Shown: one piece after another, positions 47,801 through 58,925 of the stretch
Position numbering within the stretch: the first letter of the stretch is position 1
Layout of the letters: the number at the start of each line of letters is the position of its first letter
NCBI GenBank assembly: GCA_903813345.2
Contig: CAIIXF020000004.1
Span: 7,521,525-7,585,524, forward strand
DNA length: 64,000 nucleotides
DNA from: Owenia fusiformis
Taxonomy: Eukaryota; Annelida; Polychaeta; Sabellida; Oweniidae
Direction of reading: 5' to 3'
The notes under the pieces: model-generated
What the model was told of the DNA's origin: nothing
Database searches by the model: none
Seen by the model: only the letters and a program-made list of their open reading frames with translations
Program-made: the position numbers and the translations under genes

Positions 47801-50800
47801 ATCTTCCTGTGCTGCCCCCTCGCTTCCCTAAGAAGAAAATGATTGAAAATTTGAATTTCTTTAAATTAATTCTACTGATTAAAACACCTTAAAGTGTCCA
47901 GAAATCACTGAATGTGATCTTGAACTGGTAAAAAGTTTCGGGTAAACATTTATGCCATTCTAGCACACCTTCCCCCTATTCCAGTGTTGCCCAAATTGCT
48001 CATTCAATATTTAGTCTAAAAACAATAAAATACTACAAAATAGGCTGAATGGCCCCAATTGAGGGAGTAACCGACCCCCCCTGACTTACGCGATCGCGCG
48101 ATGTGAATTACGCTGCAAAAATTGACAATTTCATATTCTCTAGTCTTTAGTAAAAACCACACCCCCCTTGGAGAAAAGTGTCTTACGGACCTGAAAATAT
48201 TATTTTAATCTTATTCTAGTAACTGACCCCCTCCCAAAGTCTATTGCCAGACATTTAAGATGGATTATGGAGAAAGACTTGCTAAGACAAGCTGTCTACC
48301 TAATATGGATATCTAGCCCCCTCTTGCATATTATAGGGGTTAAGGGTTTATTTATATATTAAATATTCTTTTAATCTTATTCTAGTAACTGACCCCCTCC
48401 CACAATCTATTGCCAGACATTTAAGATGGATTATGCAGAAGGACCTGCTAAGTGCTAAGACAAGCAGTGTACCTAATATGGATATCTAGCCCCCTCTTGC
48501 ATATTATAGGGGTTAAGGGTTTATTTATATATTAAATATTCTTTTAATCTTATTCTAGTAACCCACCCCCTCCCAAAGTCTATTACCAGACACTTAAGAT
48601 GGACTATGCAGAAAGACTTGCTGGGACAAGCTGTCTACCTAATATGGATATCTAGCCCCCTCTTGCATATTATAGGGGTTAAGGGTTTATTTATATATCA
48701 AATATTACTTTAATCTTATTCTAGTAACTGACCCCCTCCCACAGTCTATTGCCAGACATTTAAGATGGATTATGCAGAAAGACTTGCCAAGACAAGCTGT
48801 CTACCTAATATGGATATCTAGCCCCCTCTTGCATATTATAGGGGTTAAGGGTTTATTCATAGATTAAATATTCTTTTAATCTTATTCTTGTAACTGACCC
48901 CCTCCCACAGTTTATTGCCAGACACTTAAGATGGATTATGCAGAAGGACTTGCTGGGACAAGACGTCTACCTAATATGGATATCTAGGCCCCTTTTGCAT
49001 ACTATAGGGGTTAAGGGTTTATTTATATATTAAATATTCTTTTAATCTTATTCTAGTAACTGACCCCCTCCCACAGTCTATCGCCAGACATTTAAGATGG
49101 ATTATGCAGAAAGACTTGCTGGGACAAGACGTCTACCTAATATGGATATCTAGGCCCCTCTTGCATATTATAGGGGTTAAGGGTTTATTTATAGATTAAA
49201 TATTCTTTTAATCTTATTCTAGTAACTGACCCCCTCCCACAGTCTATTGCCAGACACTTAAGATGGATTATGCAGAAAGACTTGCCAAGACAAGCTGTCT
49301 ACCTAATATGGATATCTAGGCCCCTCTTGCATACTATAGATGTTAAGGGTTTATTTATAGATTAAATATTCTTTTAATCTTATTCTAGTAACTGACCCCC
49401 TCGCCAAGTCTGTAGCCAGACATTTAAGATGGATAATGCAGAAGGCCCTGCTAAGACAAGCCGTCTACCTAATATGGATATCTAGGCCCCTCTTGCATAC
49501 TATAGGGGTTAAGGGTTTATTTATAGATTAAATATTCTTTTAATCTTATTCTAGTAACTGACCCCCTCCCACAGTCTATTGCCAGACACTTAAGATGGAT
49601 TATGCAGAAAGACTTGCTGGGACAAGACGTCTACTTAATTGGAGCACCAGGGCCACTCAGACGGACTATAGCCATGATGTACCTGGTGAGAAAAATTACT
49701 TATTTATAAGATAATGGGAATGTCCCACCTAAGCTAATGTCCCACCTTAGATAATGTTCTATCCTTATTCATTACCAATTCTACATCTTTGATCTTAAGC
49801 ATTTCTTTTTGCATCAATTTAAATTTTCGGATAATTAAATTTAAATCAGTTAAATTTTCGTTTGTTGCTTTGAATCAATGATTTAAAAAAATTGTTCATT
49901 AAAAGTTTTTTTGAATTATATGGAGGATGGTCTTATGCAGTTATAAAATTCTAAAATTGACACAACATTTTTGCACTCAAACAAGGCTATTCATTTTTTG
50001 CATTCCTTTGCCTATTTCTGATAAAATAATCATTGATGCTCTTAAACATAGATTTTTGATTTCTGAAATAAAGATTGTAAATATAAAAATTGTTTGATAT
50101 TTCTTATTGATATTTTGTATTAGGAATTGACCAAGAGAGAGGCAGAGTATGTTTCACTGTCAAGAGATACTACAGAATCTGACCTCAAACAAAGAAGAGA
50201 AATCAAATCTGGGACAGCTTTCTATATTGACCAGGTAAACTCTCAATTTCTATCAAGATGGTAGGGGTTTCACGAGAATTTCTCACAAAGGCCAAATATA
50301 TGGAAATCATGAATTTAACATGGAAAAGTTGAAAAGTTCCCAAAAACAACAGACGATTTTATGAAATAACTGGTGAAAATCGCCTGTTGCCTGCTGCTAA
50401 TGAAACCCCTGGATGACTAGGTGCTATTGTAAATGTGAACATTGCTTACAATAATAGCAATGGGGGTCAACTGGAAACGAAGACATGATGTTTTCATTTC
50501 AGTGGCGGGATTCCCAGTTGAAGAATTTGATAAGAATTTTTGTGTTCTTGATTTTATCACCTTTATGCTTTAAAGTTTAACTTAATATTTGGGCCATATA
50601 TAGTGCCTAGGTTCCTGTGACAAAATCGAGAAAACCAAAATTATTATCAAGTTCTTCTACGTGAAGTCCAGCCTTGCTAAAACGAAGACATAATGTCTTT
50701 GTTTCCAGTTGATCCTCAGTGAATACATGTAGTCATAGTCTCAGGGTCACCTACACCTGGGCTTGGGCCCATATTATTGAACCTTAATTATTACAAAACC

Positions 50801-51700
50801 TTTAAGAACAGTTTCATGGTACAGTGATTTGTAATTTCTCCCCCTACCTAGATGTTTATTTTCAGTGTGCTGTACGAGCAGCTGTTGAAGGGAGAATACT
50901 CATTCTAGAAGGTATAGAAAAGGCTGAAAGGAATGTCCTCCCTGTATTAAACAATCTACTTGAGAATAGAGAGATGCAATTGGATGATGGCCGGTTTCTT
51001 ATGGCAGCAGATAGATATGATAAATTATTGAAGGTGGGTCTCCAAAATATTTTTAAAAGGCAATAAATGTATAAGTAACTATATAATCCAATATTAGCGT
51101 TTCAGACTCATCAGATCAGGGGATTCATTTTCTCACACGGGAAATCCTTTGAGATGTCTCATATTGGATCCTCATCCTAGTCACATGTCTGAAACCAGCC
51201 AATCAGATACATGCATTTTTCTAGGACCATGAAAAGAGTGAATTAGATGCCTGGAAACTAGTAAGAGTCAACAAAGATTTCCGTGTAATCGCACTAGGTT
51301 TACCTGTTCCTCGTTACCGTGGCAACCCACTGGACCCCCCACTGAGATCCCGTTTCCAAGCAAGAGACATTACATCACTTCCATTTAAGGTAAATTGTTA
51401 TTTTTGCTTTAGTGAAAGAACCTTTATGCAAACGGCACCATTACCTAATAGAAAGTAAGCTAGTCCAAAAGTTTGCCAATAGGGGAGACAATGGTACAAA
51501 AATTTTAAGAATGGAAAAACCATAATGTTTCCTTAAATTTCCAATTATGCTCAAATCTACATATGCTAGATTTTCATATTTAATTTTTTGAATCCCTCGT
51601 ATGCATTTAATTGTTAGACCAAATGTATTTTAGATATTTGTATGTTTTAGGACCAGATTGATGTTTTGAATGCAGTCGGACCAAGAGTTCCCTCTGAAAG
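41730..51700 (+). CDS. VWA8: VWA8, 5' seven exons (mitochondrial AAA+ ATPase with VWA domain)
   Basis: The gene is spliced from exons at 41730-41835, 45013-45093, 49555-49685, 50124-50234, 50866-51033, 51225-51389 and 51651-51700. All introns are GT-AG and the phases agree. They encode about 270 residues of the N-terminal AAA module of VWA8. The Walker A position is degenerate (IGAPGPLRRTIAMMYL), there is a Walker B-like ILILEGIEKAERN, and LDPPLRSRFQARDI carries the arginine-finger region. The Arg-rich start (RMQAERALRRVQNLRN) fits a mitochondrial presequence. The start chosen is the first in-frame ATG, directly after a stop codon; the ATG at 41748 is an alternative. The family protein is about 1,900 residues with a C-terminal VWA domain. 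The remaining exons were not found before the window ends, so the next intron exceeds 12 kb. Confidence 0.93.
41836..44445 (+). other. VWA8 intron 1, left part
   Basis: This part of the intron holds no recognisable gene. The open frames at 41861-42091 and 43343-43558 have no domain. Palindromic words ATATCACAC/GTGTGATAT cluster at 43675-43760. The poly-C tract at 42191-42201 belongs to simple sequence. Confidence 0.45.
44446..44935. repeat. Tandem array, about 49-bp unit, in VWA8 intron 1
   Basis: The unit contains AAAAATCCTGAATGTGGCTT and AATATTATTTGAATGAATAAA. CCTGAATGTGG recurs at 44521, 44570 and 44619 (49-bp period). Shortened units lie near 44820-44880. There are about ten copies, ending about 75 bp before exon 2. 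Confidence 0.82.
45013..45093 (+). CDS. VWA8: VWA8 exon 2
   Basis: The acceptor is TTTTCAG|CTGACAG and the donor TATT|GTAAGT. It encodes SDSKVSIGDVTVTVKTPKNV, then ELVPTKY. It enters and leaves in phase 1. The sequence matches the conserved start of the first VWA8 AAA module. Confidence 0.88.
45110..45770. repeat. 21-bp tandem array and decayed relatives
   Basis: From about 45584 to 45763 the unit TATTAGTACCACTCATTGTAT is repeated about nine times, with single C/T changes (ATTATTAG versus ATCATTAG). Upstream, 45120-45580 holds older, irregular versions (GATTAGTGCCA and similar). The open frame over it is only a consequence of the period being a multiple of three. Confidence 0.85.
45953..46020 (+). 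pseudogene. Isolated partial copy of VWA8 exon 3
   Basis: TAACTGACCCCCTCACCCAG followed by TCTGTAGCCAGACATTTAAG matches the first 65 bases of exon 3, preceded by a TTTATAG acceptor-like end. One inserted T breaks the frame after HLRWI. It lies more than 2 kb upstream of the main exon-copy array. Confidence 0.75.
46021..47960. repeat. Diverged tandem repeat of about 300 bp with poly-C tracts
   Basis: At least six units recur near 46055, 46350, 46680, 47010, 47290 and 47570. Each has AAGCACCAAATAGCAT-like, ACAAAACAATTGAAA-like, CAGACATCATCAAATAG-like and TCTGGCATCCCCACC-like words, plus C runs of 8 to 20 bases. The repeats decay to the right. It is intronic and carries no gene. Confidence 0.75.
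48140..49554 (+). repeat. Eight tandem 166-bp units carrying partial VWA8 exon 3
   Basis: Exon-like starts lie at 48220, 48386, 48559, 48725, 48891, 49057, 49223 and 49389, and the true exon 3 starts at 49555. All spacings are 166 except one of 173. Each unit has a TTTTAATCTTATTCTAG acceptor tract (TTCTTG in the fifth), then about 80 bases of exon 3. It then diverges at CTACCTAATATGGATATCTA, where the true exon has CTACTTAATTGGAGCACC. The second unit has a 7-base insertion that shifts its frame. Most others keep the exon frame for 45 or more codons. Only the last unit continues into the complete exon with a GTGAG donor. GGG|GTTAAG near base 120 of each unit could be a weak donor. Confidence 0.9.
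49555..49685 (+). CDS. VWA8: VWA8 exon 3 (ninth unit of the tandem array)
   Basis: The acceptor is TTATTCTAG|TAACTG and the donor CCTG|GTGAGA. It is 131 bases, phase 1 to phase 0, encoding LTDPLPQSIARHLRWIMQKD, LLGQDVYLIGAPGPLRRTIA and MMYL. This covers the degenerate Walker A position, where GAPGPLRRT has no GKT; human VWA8 is, as I recall, the same at this module. Confidence 0.92.
50124..50234 (+). CDS. VWA8: VWA8 exon 4
   Basis: The acceptor is TGTATTAG|GAATTG and the donor GACCAG|GTAAAC. It is 111 bases, phase 0 at both ends. It encodes ELTKREAEYVSLSRDTTESD, then LKQRREIKSGTAFYIDQ, a highly conserved VWA8 block. Confidence 0.93.
50866..51033 (+). CDS. VWA8: VWA8 exon 5
   Basis: The acceptor is TTTTCAG|TGTGCT and the donor TTGAAG|GTGGGT. 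It is 168 bases, phase 0 at both ends. It encodes CAVRAAVEGRILILEGIEKA (Walker B-like, with Glu where Asp is usual), then ERNVLPVLNNLLENREMQLD and DGRFLMAADRYDKLLK. Confidence 0.94.
51225..51389 (+). CDS. VWA8: VWA8 exon 6
   Basis: The acceptor is TTTTTCTAG|GACCAT and the donor TTTAAG|GTAAAT. It is 165 bases, phase 0. It encodes DHEKSELDAWKLVRVNKDFR, then VIALGLPVPRYRGNPLDPPL and RSRFQARDITSLPFK. The FRVIALGLP strand is the sensor-1 region and PPLRSRF the arginine-finger region of the AAA module. Confidence 0.94.
51651..51700 (+). CDS. VWA8: VWA8 exon 7
   Basis: The acceptor is ATGTTTTAG|GACCAG and the donor GAAAG|GTGAGT. It is 50 bases, phase 0 to phase 2, encoding DQIDVLNAVGPRVPSER. This is the last VWA8 exon I could find in the window. 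Confidence 0.88.
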
Positions 51701-51784
51701 GTGAGTGCAGTCTGTGGTATATTTACAGAAGTTTTCTTAAAAAGTTTTCTTGATTGGTTAATGAAAACACAGAATGAAATCCTG

Positions 51785-51870
51785 TGCTAAGGGCTAATGT
51801 GGAAAAGTCAGTCCACCCCCGTGGGGATCGAACCCATGACCCCTTGCTTTCATGGCGATTGCTCAAAAAT
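51785..51870 (-). mobile_element. tRNA-derived SINE fragment
   Basis: On the minus strand the sequence contains GGGTTCGATCCCCACGGGGG, a good match to the RNA polymerase III B box (GGTTCGANNCC) of tRNA genes. It is preceded by AAAGCAAGGGGTCAT. A clover-leaf with an A box and acceptor stem could not be built, so it is more likely a SINE end than a tRNA gene. Confidence 0.5.
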
Positions 51871-52734
51871 TAACTGATACTTTTTAACTGATTCCTTTTC
51901 TATGCTCGACATGACTCTTTGTGCCTATCATGTTTGTTACAATGGACATGGAGAAAATTTATAAGAGATATATAAATAAAATGTATACGTGGACCAGTGG
52001 TGGTCCCAAATAAACTCTCTATGAATATTTTCATTTCCAGTTTTATTGAAATGTTGAATCGCCAGCACCTTTCAGCATAATTCAAAAGAAACAAGAAAAT
52101 GAACTTAAAATCTTTAATTAGGTATTTATTTCCACATATTTCATAAAAATGATAACAATAAGGATTCTTTTAATGGATATATTTGAACTAATTTCAATTT
52201 TCAGTACAAATTAAATATCTGTCCAGGATAAGGCAATTTTAATTAGAAAATTGTTCATGTCTATTGTCATTCAGATAATCTCAACTTTCATCATATAATG
52301 TGTCCAACTTTAAATATGAAACAATCAAATATGAAATCAATCAAAAATCGTCTTTCTCCAAAAGAAATGCATATTTGAACGCCTCTTAATAAATGAATGT
52401 ATTTCTGGTTCAAATTTTAAATCTGCATCAGACTTCCTATGTTAAGAATGTGGATTTTAGATTAAACAGGTTTTACTGTAATTGCAGATCATAACAGAAT
52501 GTTGCAACTTAAAATTTCAATCAGTATACTTGAGCACATTGTCATTTCCACGACAAATAATTACAACTGTATGGGTCAGGCCTGAAAATATCTATCAATA
52601 TAATTTGAATGACATACTAGATGATCAATATCCATTGTTCCTTATTTATTCTGTTTGTTGAGATTCATGACATGTATAGTAGTGTGATATTCTATACACA
52701 TTGTAAAATAGATTCTAACTCATAACTTGTAAAC
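51871..52734. other. VWA8 intron 7, left part
   Basis: No gene is seen. At 52468-52479 CAGGTTTTACTG is the terminal motif of the pogo-type element found complete at 55327-58334. It is present here without a partner, so it is a solo or decayed end. Confidence 0.45.
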
Positions 52735-55175
52735 ATACAATAAAACTATCATATCCAATTCCATCTCCATTCAAATAGATTCTCTCTTTCATTTTATGAC
52801 ATGTATACATACAATAAAACTATGATATCCCATTCCATCTCCATTCAAATAGATTCTCTCTTTCATTTTATAACATGTATACATACAATAAAACTATCAT
52901 ATCCAATTCCATCTCCATTCAAATAGATTCTCTGTTTCATTTTATAACATGTATACATACAATAAAACTATCATATCCAATTCCATCTCCATTCAAATAG
53001 ATTCTCTCTTTCATTTTATGACATGTATACATACAATAAAACTATGATATCCCATTCCATCTCCATTCAAATAGATTCTCTCTTTCATTTTATGACATGT
53101 ATACATACAATAAAACTATGATATCCCATTCCATCTCCATTCAAATAGATTCTCTGTTTCATTTTATAACATGTATACATACAATAAAACTATGATATCC
53201 CATTCCATCTCCATTCAAATAGATTCTCTGTTTCATTTTATAACATGTATACATACAATAAAACTATCATATCCCATTCCATCCCCATTCAAATAGATTC
53301 TCTGTTTCATTTTATAACTTGTAAACATACAATAAAACTATAAAATTCCATTCCTTCTCCATTCAAATAGATTCTCTGTTTCATTTTATAACATGTATAC
53401 ATACAATAAAACTATGATATCCCATTCCATCTCCATTCAAATAGATTCTCTGTTTCATTTTATAACATGTATACATACAATAAAACTATCATATCCCATT
53501 CCATCCCCATTCAAATAGATTCTCTGTTTCATTTTATAACTTGTAAACATACAATAAAACTATAAAATTCCATTCCTTCTCCATTCAAATAGATTCTCTG
53601 TTTCATTTTATAACATGTATACATACAATAAAACTATCATATCCCATTCCATCTCCATTCAAATAAATCCTCTCTTTCATTTTATGACATGTTTACATAC
53701 AATAAAACTATCATATCCAATTCCATCTCCATTCAAATAGATTCTCTGTTTTATTTAAAACTTGTATACATACAATAAAACTATCATATCCCATTCCATC
53801 TCCATTCAAGTAGATTCTCTCTTTTTCATTTTATAACATGTATACATACAATAAAACTATTATATCCAATTCCGTCTCCATTCAAATAGATTCTCTGTTT
53901 TATTTAAAACTTGTATACATACAATAAAACTATCATATCCCATTCCATCTCCATTCAAGTAGATTCTCTTTTTTTCATTTTATAACATGTATACATACAA
54001 TAAAACTATGATATCCCATTCCATCTCCATTCAAATAGATTCTCTGTTTCATTTTATAACATGTATACATACAATAAAACTATCATATCCCATTCCATCC
54101 CCATTCAAATAGATTCTCTGTTTCATTTTATAACTTGTAAACATACAATAAAACTATAACATTCCATTCCTTCTCCATTCAAATAGATTCTCTGTTTCAT
54201 TTTATAACATGTATACATACAATAAAACTATCATATCCCATTCCATCCCCATTCAAATAGATTCTCTGTTTCATTTTATAACTTGTAAACATACAATAAA
54301 ACTATAACATTCCATTCCTTCTCCATTCAAATAGATTCTCTGTTTCATTTTATAACATGTATACATACAATAAAACTATCATATCCCATTCCATCTCCAT
54401 TCAAATAAATCCTCTCTTTCATTTTATGACATGTATACATACAATAAAACTATCATATCCAATTCCATCTCCATTCAAATAGATTCTCTGTTTTATTTAA
54501 AACTTGTATACATACAATAAAACTATCATATCCCATTCCATCTCCATTCAAGTAGATTCTCTTTTTTTCATTTTATAACATGTATACATACAATAAAACT
54601 ATTATATCCAATTCCGTCTCCATTCAAATAGATTCTCTGTTTTATTTAAAACTTGTATACATACAATAAAACTATCATATCCCATTCCATCTCCATTCAA
54701 GTAGATTCTCTTTTTCATTTTATAACATGTATACATACAATAAAACTATTATATCAAATTCCATCTCCATTCAAATAGATTCTCTGTTTCATTTTATAAC
54801 ATGTATACATACAATAAAACTATCATATCCAATTCCATCTCCATTCAAATAGATTCTCTGTTTCATTTTATAACATGTATACATACAATAAAACTATCAT
54901 ATCCCATTCCATCTCCATTCAAATAGATCCTCTGTTTCATTTTATAATATGTACAATAAAACTATCATATCCAATTCCATCTCCATTCAAATAGATTCTC
55001 TGTTTCATTTTATAATATGTTTACATACAATAAAACTATCATATCCCATTCCATCTCCATTCAAATAGATCCTCTGTTTCATTTTATAGTATGTATACAT
55101 ACAATAAAACTATCATATCCCATTCCATCTCCATTCAAATAGACCCTATGTTTCATTTTATAATATGTATACATA
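52735..55175. repeat. 74-bp minisatellite, left block (about 33 copies)
   Basis: The unit contains CATACAATAAAACTATCATA, TCCCATTCCATCTCCATTCA and AATAGATTCTCTGTTTCATT. ATGTATACATACAATAAAAC recurs at 52801, 52875 and 52949, a strict 74-bp period. Variant units (GTAAACATAC, TTTATTTAAAACTTGT, CAAGTAGATTC, ATTCCGTCTCC) recur together. For example, the GTCTCC variant is at 53871 and again at 54613, 742 bp apart. This indicates ten-unit higher-order duplications. Confidence 0.92.
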
Positions 55176-55679
55176 CAGGGTGATCACTAAGTTCTGGGAA
55201 TTGGTCTGTCATTTCAATATTTTTCAACCAATTCAGTTGAAACTTCCAGCAAATGTACATTGTATAATTCTGAATTGACAGACAATGTTTCATATACATA
55301 TCACTTTTACAATTTATTTTATTGTACAGTAAAACCTGCGAACAGGGAATGCTCTTCGGACTGGAGGAAAGTTTCCTTGTTCAGAGGTTTTCCCTACAGA
55401 GAGGGGCCGCAATTTCAGCAAACTCAGAATTGCCAAATAAGCAATTTTTGTATATATTTGAGCATTTATTAATTTTACCAATGCTGACTCCATACTTGGT
55501 TGCTAGACCTTGTTGTGACATCTTGGAAGATGAATGAAGGTCTCCCACCTCCCTCCTTTAGCTGAGGGTAAGGAGCATTCTCCCGATGTTGATTTTAGCC
55601 CCTGCTGCTGACGTATGATGATGTCTAGTTGTAGAAAGATGATATAATGTTGCCAAACGTTCAAATGAACCTCATCATT

Positions 55680-57815
55680 GGCATAAATACAAGTCACTAC
55701 GGAAATTAATCCATAGTGAAATTCGTAAAGAACATCAGCGCTACATCAACGATCTGCTTGACATTGATGAAAGCGAAATCATAAATGAGAATGTTCAGCA
55801 CAAAGGCATTACCAAACGCTTCTGGAGCTACATAAAGTCTAAACGCAAAGATGCATCAGGTATCAGCATGCTGCGTAACAAAGATGGCGACGAAATAACA
55901 GACGCCGCCCAGAAAGCAAACATCCTCAATGACCAATACAATTCTGTATTCACAGATGAGGATGCCACTCTACCGACAATGGTACCTAGTCAAATTCCTG
56001 AAATGCCAAATATCAAAATTTCGACAAAAGGAATTCACAAATTGCTAACTGGCCTAAATCCATCAAAAGCCACTGGACCTGATCTTATTCCGACTAGGGT
56101 CCTGAAGGAATGCAGTGACAGCATATCACCATTCCTTCAAATAATTTTTCAACAGTCTATCGATGAAGGCTTAGTGCCTATGGACTGGAAACATGCCAAT
56201 GTTACTGCTATCTACAAAAAGGGACGAAGAGATGAGGCTGTGAATTACAGGCCTGTATCTCTGACGTCAGTTCCATGTAAAATAATGGAACATATTATAT
56301 TCCATCATGTTATGGCCCACTTTGACCTCTATGAAATTCTAGTAAAATTCCAACATGGATTCAGGTCAAAGCACTCATGTGAAACACAACTTGTCAATAC
56401 AATAGAGAATATAGCTCGGGCCCTAAACAACAATAAACAAACAGACATGTTGGTATTAGACTTTTCCAAAGCGTTTGACACGGTGGCTCACGAACGCCTC
56501 TTGCTCAAACTCGACTATTATGGAATTCGCAATAATAACTTGAACTGGTTCAGATCCTGGCTTTTGGGAAGATCACAACAGGTAGTGCTCGATGGTGAAT
56601 CAAGTTCAAAAACTCCAGTAAAATCAGGAGTTCCTCAAGGAACAGTTCTTGGACCACTCTGTTTCCTTGTTTATATCAATGATATGGGCAATAACCTATC
56701 ATCCTCAGCCAGTCTTAAGCTTTTTGCCGACGACAGCCTTTTATTCATGACAGTCGAAAGCAAGCAAGATGCATTAACACTACAGGAGACTCTTGATAAA
56801 CTGGTCTCCTGGGCATCAACATGGCAAATGAAATTCCATCTATCAAAATGCTATGTGCTAAATATTCACAAAGGTAAATCTCCTATCATGCACAATTACA
56901 CCATGCTAGGGGAAAACCTTAAGTCGGTAACACACATCCCATACCTAGGAATTGACATCACAAATAACTTACGCTGGACTACACATATTCAAACTATTGT
57001 ATCCAAAGCCAATAAGGTGCTCGGATTTCTCAGGCGCAACCTCAATCAATGCCTTGAAAAAGTGAAGGCTCAGGCGTATAAGTCACTAGTCCGGCCTAAT
57101 TTAGAGTATGCCAGCTCGGCATGGGATCCATACCGACAAAAAGATATTGATATGTTGGAACAGGTACAGAGAAGAGCAGCCAGGTTTGTAACCAAATGTC
57201 ACTCAAGGGAACCAGGCTGCGTCACCAAAGCTCTTCAAGACCAACAGTGGGAGCCACTGAAGGAGCGTCGAGAGGCTGCTAGAGTTTTCCTTTTCTACAA
57301 AGGAAAGCAGAACCTAGCAGCCATCGACGTGCCTCCATACTTCCGCCAACAGATCAATACCAACACTAGGTTGTATCATCCTTCTAAGTACATACAACCA
57401 TCAACTAGAACGGATGCATACAAATTTAGCTATTTCCCTAGGACAATAGCTAAATGGAACACTCTACCTGGTGACATCTTAGACTGTGACAGTCTAAGTA
57501 GTTTTAAATCATCATACTATGCCTATGTCAATAACTGCAATTAAATAGGTGTGTTTTTAATTTAGATCTATGTTTTAATGTAAAGGGTCCCCAGTGCACA
57601 GCAACAAGCCTGCACTACTGGTAAAGAGGGGTGATGTCAACGCGGTAGCCTGACAGTCTCCCCAGGTAAAATGAGTTGTAAACCATAGATCTATTTTTAA
57701 ATGTTAAGGTTTTAAATTATATTCTATTCAAATTCTATCACTGTTAAATTATATATCTGCTTTATATGGGCTTATTAGCCTTTTGCAGATTATTGACATA
57801 GACATAGACATAGAA
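55680..57815 (+). mobile_element. 5'-truncated CR1/L2-like LINE
   Basis: Reverse transcriptase coding sequence begins abruptly near 55680 without a start. It ends at 57544, and a 3' tail of about 270 bp finishes in GACATAGACATAGACATAGA near 57795. Such a short tandem tail is typical of CR1/L2-type elements. It lies within the pogo-like element. Confidence 0.8.
55686..57544 (+). CDS. CR1/L2-like LINE reverse transcriptase, 5'-truncated, open frame
   Basis: The frame is open from the truncation near 55686 (KYKSLRKLIHSEIRKEHQRY) to the stop at 57542-57544. The first ATG, at 55868, gives 558 codons and is probably not the native start. Motifs in order are GPDLIPTRVLK, NYRPVSLTSVPCKIME, HGFRSKHSCETQL, VLDFSKAFDTVAH, SGVPQGTVLGPLCFLVYIND, the catalytic FADD (LKLFADDSLLF), YLGIDI, and RPNLEYASSAWDPY in the C-terminal part. 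The end FPRTIAKWNTLP is the typical C-terminus of this group. The endonuclease domain is missing. The lack of stops or frameshifts across 1.8 kb suggests a young copy. If translated it would give polymerase without the endonuclease that these elements need to insert. Confidence 0.92.
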
Positions 57816-58399
57816 ATTATTGATACATTTGGCTCAACATGACACATGTACTTATCTGTTATCTCCATAAAACAATTGTGTCAATCTCTAGATTATCACA
57901 ACTGATGTAATTAGGTTTGTCGAAGGGAAGAATTAGTGTCATGATAATTAGTAACAATCAGATTAGTATTAGTTTTAAAATATATCAGGGTAATTAACAG
58001 TGGGTGGGATGCTTCATCGTGTAAACAATTGGCTTATCTTAATCTCAATCATATTAATCCAAGCTTTTTAGAATCAGATATAGGCTTAAGACTTTCACAC
58101 CTCTGAAAAATAATGGAATATACAGTGTCACCAATATTCCATATTTCTTGTTCACAGGTGAATTTTCATAATTTGCCCCAAAATAGTGTTCCTTGTTCCC
58201 TGTTCACAGGTTTTCCCTACAGAGAGGGTCCGTTAACATGTAAGTCAATGGAAAAATATTTGGTTCTTTTGAAAAGCATTCCTTGTTCATAGGTTTTCCC
58301 TACAGAGAGGTATTCCATCGGACAGGTTTTACTGTAATTATAAAAAAAGCAAAAGTGATCAGCGGGTCAGCAAATTTTGACTGATGTTAATTTGAAAAT

Positions 58400-58925
58400 A
58401 TCCTGCTAAAACATATTCATCTTCCCTAGATGGTTGGTTCAAACTTATGGTACAAGAGGCAGAACAGTACTCTTAGAGTCATTTATTCAGAAGTATTCTT
58501 CATTGCTGGAAGGATCATTTCATTTATAATGATTTCCATAGGCCTGGACGCCCATGCATTGTTGTCAAACCTAGTCCATAAAGTTTCTTTCCAGTCCTCC
58601 CTTTGGTATCCCTTGAAAATATGCTCAAGCTGTTGAGATCAGTCCCTCGTTGGAACCTAACTTATGATGATCTCTCATATGATGCTTCAACAGTCAAATT
58701 TAGTGAATCTAATGGTGGTTCATTTGGTGAACATTATATGGTGAATATGGGGCATGAACAACTTGTTTGAACCCTAATTCTTTAAGACTAGTATGGGCAC
58801 TTTGGGAATGGAAAGAGGCATAGTCATAATGGAAGATAACTCCCCGCTATTTTGAGTCATGATTGTGACTTTGAGAGTCTGACCAATGATAAGAAAATTG
58901 AGCAAAGTGGACTCTGTATATCACA
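58400..58925 (-). pseudogene. Decayed mariner-type transposase fragment
   Basis: On the minus strand, the part around 58745-58830 reads HTSLKELGFKQVVHAPYSP. It matches the mariner-family signature in which the catalytic DNA-x-H segment is followed by L-x3-GF and HxPYSPDLAP. Frames before and after are broken by stops and shifts. A later piece near 58560-58630 reads RKLYGLGLTTMHG-like in one frame. It is therefore an inactivated remnant belonging to the surrounding mariner-type element. Confidence 0.6.

Larger units (their letters stand above)
55327..58334. mobile_element. Pogo/Tigger-like element nested in the mariner-type element
   Basis: Its ends are CAGTAAAACCTG at 55327 and CAGGTTTTACTG at 58323-58334, bordered by TA on both sides. 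Nearby, GGTTTTCCCTACAGAGAGG occurs near 55386, 58211 and 58292, and a CCTTGTTCA-type word lies close to each copy. So the subterminal region is repetitive. CAGTA ends with TA target sites suit pogo-type elements. No transposase of that family is seen. It is interrupted by a LINE. Confidence 0.65.

Noticed and set aside
48140-49554. Interpreting the 166-bp units as a simple intronic satellite unrelated to the gene
   Set aside because: The first 80 bases match exon 3 at both DNA and protein level, including the acceptor, and the true exon is in register as the ninth unit.
51806-51870. Possible tRNA gene on the minus strand
   Set aside because: Only a B-box-like word is present. I could not form an acceptor stem, anticodon arm or A box, so it is listed as a SINE fragment.
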